64,000 bases of DNA from Mesorhabditis belari (GCA_958450365.1 CAUEEP010000910.1:186001-250000), one strand, 5' to 3'. Positions 20,867-45,655 are shown, numbered from the stretch's first letter. Numbers and translations are program-made. The notes: generated by a model not told the origin, from the letters alone.

Positions 20867-21921
20867 CTTTGCGGAAACAAAACAATCTGATCATCCTCGC
20901 TGCCATCCAAAGCATTCGATACTCCACAATTTTTGAAAGACTTCTCAATTAAGCTGGTAGGTAGGCTTTCCCAAGCTGTGTACAGCTTGGGAAAGCCTTA
21001 TCCACTCCAGAAATTGATCTATCGCTGGTGGTCGAGGATTTCCGCCTTTCGTAAAAGTCCTAGTTCCATTTGATAGCCAATCGGTGTAGAAAGCATCAAA
21101 TTTGCTTTTGAATGAAATAAATGGCTGATTCCAAAAGGTAGATTCAAATCCATCAATCAAAGCTAATCAAAGCATCAATCAAAGCCTCAGAAGACGTGTA
21201 ACTCTCTAGCAAACTAGATCTGGTTTCTGGGTCTGGCTTTTTTTTCAATCGAATCGTTTTCAGTCTAAAGCGTAAGTCGAAAAAGCTTCGAATCGGTCCG
21301 AAAGTTGAAAATTTTCAAATAAAATCGGTTTGATCTGGACAGAAACCTTCAAATTATCGAATTGGTTTGAATCGGTGCAGAGCAAAAGTCAAATTCTCGA
21401 ATCAAATCGAGTTGAATCGATTCGAAGCCCAGATTTAGTAACTAAAAGTCTACTCAATCGATCAAAAGATAAACAAAAGCATTATAAACATGTGTGTGTG
21501 TGTGTTGCCGTGTTTCCTCATTTGTCGCTCATTTCACCACAAAACCAATTCAAAATGTTTCACATATGTTCTATGTGGAAAATTTCACACATGAGGCTCC
21601 TCAAAAGTGATCAGAGCCAAACTCTTAGCCGGCCACCCCCCGTTCTCCCCTCTCGAACACCAACTGTGTGTTGTGTGCGTGTGTGTCCCCTTTCTCAATC
21701 TTTTCATCGAATTCATGGGATCTCTGTTACACCAGCCCATTTCTTTCTCATTTTTAGCCGCTCTTTACCAGCCCATTTATCGTGATCCAACAAATAAACC
21801 CCTTGTTCGCCATTCGTCTTTCAACCTGAAGAGAGTGCAGGGGAAAAACTCGGGAAATAGAACATTCGGATTGGATTGAGCCCTGGGTTTTTTGGGTACA
21901 AAGAGGGGATCCTATGAGAGA

Positions 21922-22202
21922 GGGTTCTAGCTCTAGAGTTCTAGTTCTAGAGTTCTAGTTCTAGAGTTCTAGTTCTAGAGTTCTAGCTCTAGAGTTCTAG
22001 TTCTAGAGTTCTAGTTCTAGAGTTCTATATTCTAGAGTTCTAGCTCTAGAGTTCTAGTTCTAGAGTTCTAGTTCTAGAGTTCTAGTTCCAGAGTTCTATA
22101 TTCTAGAGTTCTAGCTCTAGAGTTCTAGTTCTAGAGTTCTAGTTCTAGAGTTCTAGCTCTAGAGTTCTAGTTCTAGAGTTCTAGTTCTAGAGTTCTAGAG
22201 TT
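21922..22202. repeat. Minisatellite, unit TCTAGAGTTCTAGT (14 bp)
   Basis: About 20 copies, with TTCTATATTCTAGAG and CTAGCTCTAG variants at regular spacing, implying a higher-order block. Confidence 0.92.
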
Positions 22203-22365
22203 TCACGGGTCTCTGGCACACAACAGGCGATACGTGATCTCATTCGAATTCCCTCTTTGTCTCTCTTTGATTGTGGAAACTTTGGTTTGTTGCTCATGAG
22301 CTCCTTATCTTTACTTTTCAATAGAATAACATTGTGAAATCACATTGTATTTACCTCAAGCCTTT

Positions 22366-22440
22366 CTTTGATTCAAGCGCCTTTTTCAAGCCCCTTTTTC
22401 AAGCCCCTTTTTCAAGCCCCTTTTTAAGCTCCTTCAAGCG
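22366..22440. repeat. Short array CAAGCCCCTTTTT
   Basis: Five 13-bp copies. Confidence 0.8.
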
Positions 22441-22599
22441 CTTCTTTGATAAACTTATCCGGTTTTTTGGGCTCTTGGGTTTCTTGGTAGGATAGATGTG
22501 GGGTTTGCGTGTGAAGTGGATTTTAGGCATGGTATTCGATCCAGTCAGATCGGGTAAAACCATTGGTTTCGGTTACAATTCGATCCAATCTTTCCGTTT

Positions 22600-23045
22600 G
22601 GTCACATTTGTATACTCTTGTCTAAGAACATAGAGAAAATCTATGTCAAAGTTGTTAAAATTCCGTTACGAGTCTCGGAGTTTGGGAACTTTTCTATTTT
22701 ACTTTATAACTCGACTCCCAGTAATCAGATCGATTGGAGGTTGATTTTAAAATGATCCTCATTAAATTTGGTTATAGAAAAGTACAATATATCTGGTATA
22801 CTCATGTGTAAGAACATAGAGAAAAGTTGTGTCAAAGTTGAACTACTTACCTGCAAAAGTTGATGAAATTTGACGGTCTATAACTCGAGGTCTAGGAATT
22901 GAATTGACTTGTAATTACTTTTAAAAGAATCCTCATTAAATTTGACTGAAGAAAAGTGAAATTTGTTTTGTATATCCATGTAAAGGAACATAGAGAAAAT
23001 TTGTGTCAAAGTTGAACTACTTACCTGCAAAAGTTGATATCATTA
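22600..23045. repeat. Diverged tandem repeat of about 190 bp, 2.5 copies
   Basis: AAGAACATAGAGAAAATCTA, TGTCAAAGTTG, CCTGCAAAAGTTGAT and TCCTCATTAAATTTG recur in order at about 22610, 22800 and 22980. Sequence divergence is high, so this is an old duplication. Confidence 0.75.
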
Positions 23046-23599
23046 TTACATGTTTAATGGGGATAATCGATCAGAGCTTCGATTCCAAAACAAAACTATG
23101 ATCGATGAGAGCTTCTATGCTCAGCTTACTATTAGTATTTTGTTGTTTCAATGATCTGTAAATGATTCAATGATCATTTGCTCATTTGAATTGCTCTAAA
23201 GCCTCCAAAAATCTGAATCCACCCTCATGTGATCTTCGAAATCTCGATTTCATTTTGTCGTGACTCAACGCCAGCCTCAATTTGTTAAAGAAATGAACAC
23301 ATGATGTTTGTCTTTTTCTTTTCCTGTCTTTTCTTCAAAGTAACTGATTTCTTTAAACGTTTAAAAACTAATAAATAATAATAAACTAAAAACTAATAAA
23401 GATAGAGAAAATCTTCAAAGTAAAAGCGTTTCTACAAGGTTTTTCTGCAAGGTTTTGGCAAGCTTTTTGCAAGCTTTATAAATGCTTTAACCAACCTTTT
23501 AAATTTATCAGCTTTAAACTTATCAGCTTTAACAAATCTATTACTTTTAAAAGCTTTTGATCGATTTTCTTTGCAAGTTTTATCTCAAAAGTCTATTGG

Positions 23600-23682
23600 T
23601 TTCTTTTCCTACTGTTGTTCTTTTCCTATTCTTGTTCTTTTCCTATTCTTGTTCTTTTCCTATTCTTGTTCTTTTCCTTAAT
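23600..23682. repeat. Minisatellite, unit TTCCTATTCTTGTTCTT (17 bp)
   Basis: Four copies. Confidence 0.85.
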
Positions 23683-24054
23683 CTCCATATCATGCATTGA
23701 AATTTGCCTAAGCAAAAGCTTTCAAGCTGAAGTCAGATCATGGCGCTTTTCGAAGGGACAGAAGGGACACTTGACCACAGATTTTTTGAAGGGAAAAGAG
23801 TGAAGGCTAGCTTTTGAGGTGTTTGCCAAGCAATCACAATTTGAAGAAGTTGAGGGTGGAGATCAGGAGAGAAAAGGAAAAGAAGGGGAAAGAAGAAAAA
23901 GGGCATTCAATTTGGAAAAAAGATGAGAGAAGAAAAGTACATGGATATTGACTATTGAACTCGGAACGGAACAGATCGAATATCTATGAATCTATGTTTT
24001 TTTGTTCTAGTTTCTAAAATTCTATTTTATTCCATTGTAAACACATTTTATTAT

Positions 24055-24228
24055 CGTAATCTTAGCGTAATCTTAATGTAATCTTAATGTAATCTTAATG
24101 TAATCTTAATGTACTTAATGTACTTAATGTACTTAATGTACTTAATGTACTTAATGTACTTAATGGACTTAATGGACTTAATGGACTTAATGTACTTAAT
24201 GTACTTAATATCCTTAATCTACAAACGA
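24055..24228. repeat. Minisatellite, unit TAATGTACTT (10 bp) after TAATCTTAATG
   Basis: About five copies of an 11-bp CGTAATCTTAATG-type unit pass into about thirteen copies of the 10-bp unit. Confidence 0.88.
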
Positions 24229-24404
24229 AGATCTTTTAAGCACATTGGCTTTGGACAAATTTGTTGTCCTTGTTCCTGTCTTTGAACAATTCATCTGATT
24301 CATTTGATTCATCTGACTCTGATATCTGTAGTGATTATTGTTGGTTTAGATATAATCTTTATTACAGCGATAATAGTTGGTTCAGTGGTTTGAGATTGGG
24401 AGAG

Positions 24405-24468
24405 TAGAGGCACACGGCACACGTCGAGGCACACGGCACACGTCGAGGCACACGGCACACATCGGCAG
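24405..24468. repeat. Short array GGCACACGGCACACGTCGA
   Basis: Three 19-bp copies. Confidence 0.8.
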
Positions 24469-25271
24469 CTCGTTCACATTGCTTTTATACGGAACTCAGG
24501 CGTTGGTCTCGTCTTGCACACAATGGAGTTGAATGGATAGCGACGCATATTAAATCTCGCACAATAGGCGTTCGTCACGACAATAGGCGTTCGTCACGAC
24601 AATATCTGACTCTTTTATCTGATTGATTTAGTCTTATCTGAGTTCAAAATGATTACTTATTGTTAGCAGAATTTGGATAGTAAACAGAAAGGTATATTAT
24701 GATAACACATCAGGCCCATACCCAGGAGAGGGGCAAGGGGGCATTTGTCTCCCCCGCCCCTCCCCCCGAAATATTGAAAGGTCCGAAAATCACCGTCATG
24801 GTCATGGCTTACCATTTTCACCGTCATGGATTACCATTTTCAAAAAGAAATCTTTCTTCTCAATTGTTTCTCTCGATTGTTGGATAAAACGTATTTTATC
24901 AACAAATTATACCTCCAAAAAATTCTTCGGCACTTCGCGCCGGTTTTTGTCCGACCTTGCTCCCCAAAAATTTTTCTTCGGCCTGTTACTCATATGAATG
25001 AGAACAGAACAGAACGAGAACAGAACGGTTGAACAGTTGCAACAGTAGAGAACAGTTGAGAACAGTTGCAGAACTTTTGTCGTCAGTTACTGCCAAAACA
25101 AGTTTTTCGTATCACTTGTAAAACAAAGCCAAATAAAGCCAAACAAAGCCAAACAAAGCCAAACAAAGCCAGAACCATTTCACTTTGTAACGCACCCCTT
25201 TCTGACGCACCAAACCTTCTGAAATCTGATCTTTCTGACACTTCTGACCTTTTAAAGTTCACTGGTTACCG

Positions 25272-25703
25272 CTGACAAGGGAAATACCCCATTTTGCCGA
25301 TGTCAAAATGCCAAAATGGATGCCTGATGCCAAAATAGAAGTTGTAGAATTGATTATGCTGATCATAATGGTGCAAAAATCAGCTGCCTATACACCCGGA
25401 GATATCTGGCATCAAAGTTTGCGACATTTCGCTTAAAGGGCTTCTTAAAAGTCTTCTTCTGCGAGGCTAAAATGAGCTGGTGGCGTAGAGGAGGAGAGGC
25501 CCGGATACAAGGCATGCTATGTACTCTTTTCTTTAGTTCGAATCTTCACCTAGCAATCTCGCATTTGCAGGCATATGGGCAGCTGATTTTGCATTGTGAT
25601 CAGTGATCATTGTGATCATTGTGATCAGCATAGTCAATTCTACAGCTTCTATTTTGGCATCAGGTGATCGGCAAGGGCAAAATGGGGTTCTTCCCTTGTT
25701 AGC
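25272..25703. mobile_element. Inverted-repeat element with central tRNA-like module
   Basis: Ends ACAAGGGAAATACCCCATTTT and AAAATGGGGTTCTTCCCTTGT (inverse), with inner TTCTATTTTGGCATCAG pairing. Plus strand about 25470-25550 reads TGGTGGCGTAGAGG (A-box like) and TAGTTCGAATCTTC (B-box like). A related element lies at 42391-42776. Confidence 0.72.
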
Positions 25704-25827
25704 CAGCCAAAATACACATCAAAAACAAGTTTATTGAGTTTTTGAGGATAAGCTTTTCGTTTATAGCCATCAAAGCCATCAAGTCATCAAAGTAAGATCG
25801 AATTGTGATGACAAATTTCTGGAAAAG

Positions 25828-25932
25828 CCTACTTTCTCTTTCCTCAGCTCACTATCTCTTTCCTCAGCTTACTTCCTCTTTCCCCAGCTTACTTCCTCTT
25901 TCCCCAGCTTACTTTCTCTTTCCCCAGCGCAC
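25828..25932. repeat. Minisatellite, unit CTTACTTTCTCTTTCCCCAG (20 bp)
   Basis: Five copies; each carries an acceptor-like CCCCAG. Confidence 0.85.
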
Positions 25933-26334
25933 TCTCATCATGATCAATTCTAAATTTATCCCTTTTACCTGTTCTTGTTTTCATCATTTCATTATTTATC
26001 CTCGAAAGAGATATTGATCATTTTCCCTTTTTTCAGTCTCAAGTGGTGGCCACAATTTTTGTTTGTTCGATCATTTCCTTTTTTTTCTTTCGTTTGCAAT
26101 TTTTGAAGAGTTCCCTGCTGTCCGCTTGTTCGGCTTGTTTTAGATTTTTTTTTCATTGGAAATAGCTACTTAATTTTGTTATTCGTCCCAGTGTAGAAGT
26201 AATTAGCGGAAATTTTGGGCACTTTGTATTCAGCATAGAAACTTCTAAAAGAATCATTGGACTCAATGATTCTTGACTCAATGATTTAGACGTTCCTTTG
26301 TTTCCTTGTGCCCCTTCTGGTGCACGAGGATTAC

Positions 26335-27092
26335 TTTCAAATGATTGAAATGATTGAAATGATTGAAATGATTGAAATGATTGAAATGATTGAAATGATT
26401 TGAATGATTTGAATGATTTGAATGATTCAAATGATTCAAGTCATTCAAATCATTCAAATGATTCAAATGATTCAAATTCAAATACTTTCAAAGGATTCAA
26501 ATGATTCAAATCCCTAAAATCTTCATTTCTAAAAACGGGAGGAGGGGGTTTAAATCGTAAAATAGTGATCGGGGTTTTTTTATTTTTTTATTGATACATG
26601 AGTGGTTCTAGTTGCTCATTTCACCTCAAATACCACATATTTTAATCATTCAAATCATTCAAACCATTCAAATCATTCAAATCATTCAATCATTCTAATC
26701 ATTCAAATCATTCTAATCATTCTAATCATTCAATCATTCTAATCATTCAAATCATTCATTCAAATCATTCAAATCATTCTAATCATTCAATCATTCTAAT
26801 CATTTAAATCATTCAATCATTCTAATCATTCAATCATTCAAATCATTCAAATCATTCTAATCATTCTAATCATTCTAATCATTCTAATCATTCATTCAAA
26901 TCATTCAAATCATTCATTCAAATCATTCAAATCATTCAATTCATTCAAATCATTCAAATCATTCATTCAAATCATTCAACTCATTCAACTCATTCAAATC
27001 ATTCAAATCATTCAAATCATTCAAATCATTCAAATCATTCAAATCATTCAAATCATTCAAATCATTCAAATCATTCAAATCATTCAAATTCA
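26335..27092. repeat. Two inverted 10-bp arrays (AATGATTGAA / TTCAAATCAT)
   Basis: 26338-26480 carries AATGATTGAA-type units; 26642-27090 carries TCATTCAAA-type units, the complement, with about 160 bp between. The second array has 9-, 10- and 14-bp spacing variants. Confidence 0.9.
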
Positions 27093-27824
27093 AATACTTT
27101 CAAAGCTGTTGAATGATCAGTCATTCAAAGTCATTCAAAATCCAATCTATTCTCAATTCCTGGTTCTCTTCCTCATTTTTGAATTTAATTTAGCCTTTTC
27201 TTCTTTTCCCATTTCTTTTCATCAATCAAAATTCAATTTTGATGTTTTCTTTGCATAAATGAGCCGGATTAAGAACAATGGTAAGGGTTTTTTTTGCTGA
27301 ATTTTACTGAACAGAATTTGACGCCTTCCTCGAATAAATCTTCCGGATTTTTCAATTTCGTTTTTCTCTAGAGATGTCATTTTCATTCTTCTCATTTTCA
27401 GGAATGAAAATTTTTCACGAGACAATTCAGTTTTTAAATTGTTTCAGCTTCACTAAATGACTACGAGCACATTTTTGCGGCAAAAAAACTTCAAGATTTA
27501 CACGATTGTTGACAAAATTTGAGCTAAATTAACTAAAATGAAACTAAAATTCTATCAAACTTATTTATATGCCAGTTTTGACTCATCTTGCATCAGTTTC
27601 CTTACTCTTTACTTTGTATTTAAAATGGTAAACGCACGCTGACTAATGCACTCAATTCGTCACATGGTTGATCAAAAATGAAGAGCTAAGTGGCCCAGTG
27701 AAAGGTGTGTTTCCATCGTTGAAGCTGAAGCATCTGTTCGGTAATCAATCTCAAAATTTCAATACATGTGTTCAAAAGATTTGTTCAAATCAGGGGTATT
27801 TCCAACTGAGCCCTAGAACCTGAA

Positions 27825-27948
27825 AGAACGGCCAGGCTAGGCTAGGGCCAGACTAGGCTGAGGCCAGGCTAGGCCAGGGCCAGGCTAGGCCAGGACCAGG
27901 CTAGGCTAAGGCCAGGCTAGGCTAAGGCCAGGCTAGGCTGGGGCCGGC
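27825..27948. repeat. Tandem GGCCAGGCTAGGC array
   Basis: About seven copies of 16-18 bp, GC-rich against the AT-rich surroundings. Related CCTGGTCGAGCAGGCCAGAG motif at 28345-28390. Confidence 0.85.
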
Positions 27949-28782
27949 AAAAGTTTTATACAAGTCCAGGCTCGAACCAGGGCCAAAAAGAGAACCACTT
28001 GACCTAACCACTTGACCACTAACCACTTGATCACGACGACATATCTTCGAAGAGCGCAAGCGCGCTTGATACTCGCGCGGTCAGCTAATTAGCGCAACAC
28101 GCAAAAACTGTTTTTTACACACAAACTTTAAACGGATTTAAATCGAAAATTTGAACCCATTACACACAAACGAGCTAGATATTCAGAATCAGCGAAAAAA
28201 TTGCTACAAAATAGGCTAGATCCCATTTTGAAACTCGGTGGTAAATAAACAATGATCCCTAGCTAGGCTTAGGCTTAGGCCTGACGGCCCTAGGGAGTTT
28301 CTGTGAACCAGATCTTCAGCAGGCAAAGGCTTGGTAAGGTCAGAAGCTAGGCCAGAGCCTGGTCGAGCAGGCCAGAGCCTGGTCGAGCTTTGGCCCCAAA
28401 CCCTTGCCAAACTAAATATCTGTGGTTGATTTTGCTTTCTCATAGCTTATTTTTCGTTAGCTTTTCAACTCCTTTTCACCTCTTTTTTTCTCGTTCTTTC
28501 GTCTCATCGTCAGTTTACAATCTCGGTCTCGAGAAGGAGGATCGGGTCTCTTTTCCGGGAGAATGAGAGAGAGAAAGTTTATAGTATCGGGCACACACAT
28601 GTGGCCTCAAGGAGTGAAAAAAAAAGAATGAAAAAGGGCAAGGAAAAGAGACCACTTCTCCTCGCTTCTTTTTCTTTTCCCTCAAAACTTTTCTCTCATC
28701 AAGCTCATGTCCCAATCCCCGTGCTCATTTGGGGAAAAGAGTGTGACTTTAACTCTAACATTTATTCGTTTAGGCACTTCCA

Positions 28783-28932
28783 GGCGAGCTTGGCTTTCAG
28801 GCTGAGCTTGGCTTCCAGGCTCGAGCTTGGCTTCCAGGCTCGAGCTTGGCTTCCAGGCTCGAGCTTGGCTTCCAGGCTCGAGCTTGGCTTCCAGGCTCGA
28901 GCTTGGCTTCCAGGCTCGAGCTTGGCTGAGCT
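28783..28932. repeat. Minisatellite, unit GAGCTTGGCTTCCAGGCTC (19 bp)
   Basis: Seven copies; both strands read open over about 70 codons, judged not a gene. Confidence 0.92.
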
Positions 28933-29977
28933 TCGCTTGGCTTTCTTCCAGGCTTGTAAGTTCTGGCTATTGGCCAACTTGAGTCTCTTTACTCATTTTG
29001 ATCAAAAGTTTGTTTTAATTCAAATCAAACTCACTCAAAATCAAACCCACAAACTTTCTCGATTGACCTGCGATTTCTTACAGTTAGATCTGTAATGTCT
29101 GATCTAACTTGAGCATTTATGAGACTGATGATTGCATTTTTGTCAAATCTTTACCTATTTGACCCATTTTGTTCAGAAAATTAAGAATTAAACTCGCATT
29201 TTGAAACTGCTTTTTGATCTTGATGACTTTTATGTTAGGTTGGCAAGAAAGTCTTTTCCGCGGCATTTAAAACTCTTTTGGTAAAGCTTCTGGTAAAGCT
29301 TTAAGCCAAGCGCTAAGAATTTCTGAAATTGATTTCATTTGAATTGATTTCGTTTAAATTTTTTCTCTATTATTGCTAACTTTTATATACTTTTAAAGAT
29401 CGCATTTCAAGCTTTCGAATGCGATAAAATAGAAGCTGATCGAATTAACCAATCCTGAGGAAATCAAAGGAACTTGCCTGAGGAACTTGCCCAAAAGAGA
29501 TCGGCTTGTCTCTTGATTTTCATCAAAGCGAATAGTCCAATCCAATTAGCACTCGGCAATCCTTATGGTTATAGTTTAGGCAATTTTGGCAATAGGCAAT
29601 ATTGACAATTTTTTCAGTTTCTTTTTTTGTTTTAAATTTTTTAATATTCATCACAAAAGCTGCGTGACACAACTCCGTCAATTCCGTGTGATTTTTGTGA
29701 CTTTTGGTGGGTAAATTACTGAATTAGTCGTTCAATTCATGCTTTATTTTTCTATGCTGAAAATATGGGGATGCATCTTATGAAATGCATTTTATGAATC
29801 AAATGGTTTATAAGTGATTTCATCGTTTTAGAAAGGAGATGAAGAATGAGGAGCTAAAGACGAGGAGCTAAAGACGAGGAGCTAAAAACTCCTCGTCAGT
29901 GATTGATAAAGAGTTCTTGAAAAAGCTAAAGAAAGAAGATTCAAAGAAACTAGCGATTAGCACTAGTCCTTGGTTCT

Positions 29978-30245
29978 TCACAGTTCTTAAAACAGTTCTT
30001 AAACCAGTTCTTAAACCAGTTCTTAATACAGTTCTTAAACCAGTTCTTAAACCAGTTCTTAAACAGTTCTTAAACAGTTCTTAAACCAGTTCTTAAACCA
30101 GTTCTTAAACAGTTCTTAAACAGTTCTTAAACAGTTCTTAAACCAGTTCTTAAACCAGTTCTTAAACCAGTTCTTAACACAGTTCTTAAACACAGTTCTT
30201 AAACCAGTTCTTAAACCAGTTCTTAATACAGTTCTTAAAACATAA
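29978..30245. repeat. Minisatellite, unit CAGTTCTTAAAC (12 bp)
   Basis: About 21 copies of CAGTTCTTAAA(C)(C), with AATACAGTT variants. Confidence 0.92.
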
Positions 30246-30762
30246 TTGATCAAAATGTGATGGCGATTGGCAAAGCGAAAGCAAAAGAACCCATCACTTT
30301 CTTTCAAAGAACAATACGGCCTTTGGGTAATCACCCAAAAATCAAGCAAAGCGTTGTAGCTTTTTATTGATAAATATTGAGAAGTAAGCCCATTTCGAAT
30401 AGTACATGCAAAAAGTGTTACGAGTTAGACTCTAGGCGCTAAACCAATACGATCCTAAAGCGGAACAACACGGAAACAAAGCGAAGCAATGTATCCGATT
30501 GAATTCTCAAGGCATCGTAAGGCCCGAGGCATCGTGGTTTCAGATTTTTGGGGAAATTTATGCGAATCTCTACGCGTATCTCTACTTTTTAAAGAAATAG
30601 GAACTTTTTAAAGAAATCATCTTATCAAATATATCAAATAAAGGAGTAAAACTACCTACAATCAATTACTTATCTAGCATCTAGATCTAGCATTGTAGAA
30701 AAACTCTTCGGAGACTTCGGTAGAAAACCCTTTTACAACCACCGTTTACTCCAGTTATAGCT

Positions 30763-30998
30763 AACTATCGCCAGAACTAACTATCGCCAGCTAACTAACT
30801 ATCGCCAGCTAACTAACTATCGCCAGCTAACTATCGCCAGCTAACTATCGCCAGCTAACTATCGCCAGCTAACTAACTATCGCCAGCTAACTATCGCCAG
30901 CTAACTATCGCCAGCTAACTATCGCCAGCTAACTATCGCCAGCTAACTATCGCCAGCTAACTATCGCCAGCTAACTATCGCCAGCTAACTATCGCTTA
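30763..30998. repeat. Minisatellite, unit CTAACTATCGCCAG (14 bp)
   Basis: About 16 copies, some with a 4-bp CTAA insertion. Confidence 0.93.
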
Positions 30999-31779
30999 TT
31001 TAAATCTATACTTTCCCTAGGTCTTATCATAATTTTTACAATAAACTCTTCATACAAAGATTCTCCGAAGTTGGCGATTGAGTGATCGCCCTTGACGGGG
31101 CGTCAAGGCTCTAGCTCCCCGATTTCCACAAAGATGAGATTCGATTTGCTAGTCAAAAGTTGAAGAGAATCATTAATTAAAGATAATTAATAAAAAGAAA
31201 CTTTTAAATTTAATGACTAAATTCTTTATTGTTATCTAAATAAGATAATCTATATGAAAAATGAAAAAAAACTCTCTTGCCAACCTAATAAGAAAGATGA
31301 ATGCAAATAGGAATCAGATGAAAAGTTTGATCACAATTTAGCCCATCAGATGCAAAATTTCGACCACAATACCTCCAAAGCCGAGTTTTCTCTTTCATTT
31401 TCAAATCTGACAATTTGAAGACTAATTGCAAGAAGTTGATGAGTTTTGAAAGTGAATGATCGAATTTTAGTCTGAAGTCTGGCTTCTGTTTGACTAGATG
31501 CGCTTTACTATGTGTTACACTTGTGTGTTACTATGTACTATGTGTTACTATGTGTTACACTTGTCCTCTTATATTCTTTTATCGAATATTCAAACTATAA
31601 TCATATTTTCTACTTTTAAAACCCTCACTTCCCTATCCTTTCCCACTCTTTTCATCGACCTTGTTCAAACGGTTTTTCCCCAACCGATCTCTCTTTTTTT
31701 GTGTGTGTGTACCTCAAGAACAAGACCCTATCAGCTTACCCGATGATCCTTAAACCTTTCTGTTCTCAAAAGTCGGGCA

Positions 31780-32170
31780 AAACTTCAAAACTCAGTCAAT
31801 ATCGCTTTTCTTTGCTTGTGGAGTTAAGCTGGAGTTAAGCTCGCTTTTCCCCCATTTGTTTGTTTCCGATGCGTGAGAAAAACAAACTTCATACTTACAA
31901 TTTTGAATTTTAGACTTGAATTTTAGACTTGAACTTTAGACTTGACTTTAGACTTGATTTTAGACTTGAACTTAAACTTTTAAATGTTTTCCAGCTAAAT
32001 CAATCCTTTTGAAGCTCATTTTAAATCTCAATTTAAATCTCAATTTAAACAAACAAATGGGGAAAAGCGAGCTTAACTCCACGAGCAAAGAAAAGCTATA
32101 TTGACTGAGTTGTGAAGTTTTGACCGACTTTTGAGGTTGCCGATGCGTGAGAAAAACAAACTTCATACTT
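31780..32170. repeat. Complex inverted and direct duplication upstream of ace-1
   Basis: CAAAAGTCGG...GCTTTTCTTTGC at 31780-31860 recurs in inverse at 32050-32135, while GATGCGTGAGAAAAACAAAC recurs in direct orientation at 31869 and 32143. Confidence 0.75.
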
Positions 32171-32758
32171 ACAATTTTGAATTTTAAACTTGAATTTTAG
32201 ATTTGAACTTGAACTTTTAAAGGTTTTCCAGCTAAATCAATCCTTTTAAATCTCAATTTAAATCTCAATTTAAATCTTAATTTAAATCTCAACTTAATCT
32301 AAATCTAAATCTCAATTTAAATCTCAACTTAATCTCATTTTAAATCCCATTTTAAATCTCATTTAAATCTCATTTTAAATCTCATTTAAATCTCATTTAA
32401 ATCTCATTTTGAATCTTAATTTAAATCTTAATTTAAATCTCAATTTAAACCGCAATTTAAACCTCAATTTAAACCTGATTTTAAATGTCGATCAAACCTC
32501 ATTTTAAATCTCATTTTAAATGTCAATTAAATCTCAATTAAACCTCATTTTAAACCTCATTTTAAATCTCATTTTAAATCTCATTTTAAATCGCATTTTA
32601 AACCTCATTTTAAATCTCAATTAAATCTCATTTTAAACCTCATTTTAAATCTCAATTAAATCTCACTTAAATCTCCATTTAAATCTCATTTAAATCTCAT
32701 TTTAAACCTCATTTTAAATCTCATTTTAAATCTCAATTTAATCTCAATTTAATCTTAA
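32170..32758. repeat. Degenerate array, unit AATCTCATTTTAA (13 bp)
   Basis: About 40 variable units run almost to the ace-1 5' acceptor. Confidence 0.88.
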
Positions 32759-32826
32759 TTTTCTCTTCAGAAAACTTTGTCCTTTATGGTGATAACGTGA
32801 GAAGGGTGGTTTATTTTGACAACTTG
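32759..32826 (+). promoter_or_regulatory. Candidate spliced-leader acceptor and 5' UTR of ace-1
   Basis: TTTTCTCTTCAG ends at 32770, with no plausible upstream coding exon and only AATCTCATTTTAA-type repeats before it. The ATG follows 57 nt later, after a short upstream AUG triplet that terminates at once. This layout fits a trans-splice acceptor of the nematode type; it could also be an ordinary 5' UTR intron. Confidence 0.4.
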
Positions 32827-45038
<12,212 letters not shown>

Positions 45039-45150
45039 TGTTTATACATTTCTTCAAAGGTTTGGTTGATAAGGGAATCGAAAAAGAAACATGAAGATGA
45101 ATGCGCTTTTCAGTTCGGTTTCAGCCTTGAGTAGCTCACGAGGGGAACCA

Positions 45151-45655
45151 CATAGACTTACGGGCACCGATTGCCCAGAAAATTGGTGAGGAGATAGAAT
45201 CGATGTGCTGGGGAATAACATATTAGAGATTCAACTGCAAAGCTCCAAGATTACAGCTGTTATAACGATTATCAACAATCGATTACGGTAGTTATAAGGA
45301 TTATCAACATTTCGATTATCAACAATCGAGAAAATCGTCTATCTCCCATACCCGTTCTCCTTCAAAAATGGCTAAAGAAATATCTCAAAGAGAGACTCGA
45401 ACCCGTGAGACCCTGCTTTGTAACTGAACTTTGTAACTACCACTACACCATCGCGCAATGGTTCCACGGTGTCAACTAGCCCTAATATCTTTGCGGAGAG
45501 AGACCCCATTGCCGCTCAAATCTTAGCAAATAGTAAAAACACTACAGCTACCATAATATTGGAGGTTTGCAGTTGAATTTCTAATATGTTATTCCCCAGC
45601 ATCGATTCTATCTACTCATCAATTTTCTGGGCAATCGGTGTCCGTAAATCTGTGT
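45151..45655. mobile_element. Inverted-repeat element with central tRNA-like module
   Basis: Arms of about 115 bp: GACTTACGGGCACCGATTGC with the inverse, GCAATCGGTGTCCGTAAATC, plus GCTGGGGAATAACATATTAG with its inverse. Minus strand 45395-45480 reads TGGTGTAGTGGTAGTTAC (A-box) and CACGGGTTCGAGTCTC (B-box). Half copy at 13858. Confidence 0.78.

Larger units (their letters stand above)
29235..31288. mobile_element. Pair of mariner-type inverted ends, about 2.05 kb apart
   Basis: TTAGGTTGGCAAGAAAGTC at 29235 and the inverse, ACTCTCTTGCCAACCTAATA, near 31270-31290. The spacing could be one element later filled by arrays, or two unrelated ends; no transposase remains. A single further end occurs at 33833. 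Confidence 0.4.
17702..32758. other. Gene-poor spacer, SCYL2 to ace-1
   Basis: No exon chain with conserved protein content was recognised on either strand. The stretch holds about 20 tandem arrays, several foldback elements and AT-rich unique sequence, itemised separately. Isolated ORFs of 60-160 codons are low-complexity or repeat translations. A small or fast-evolving gene could be missed. Confidence 0.6.

Noticed and set aside
28601..29095. 164-codon ORF with LGFQARAWLPGSS repeats
   Set aside because: The middle is the 19-bp array and the flanks are low-complexity without splice or start support.
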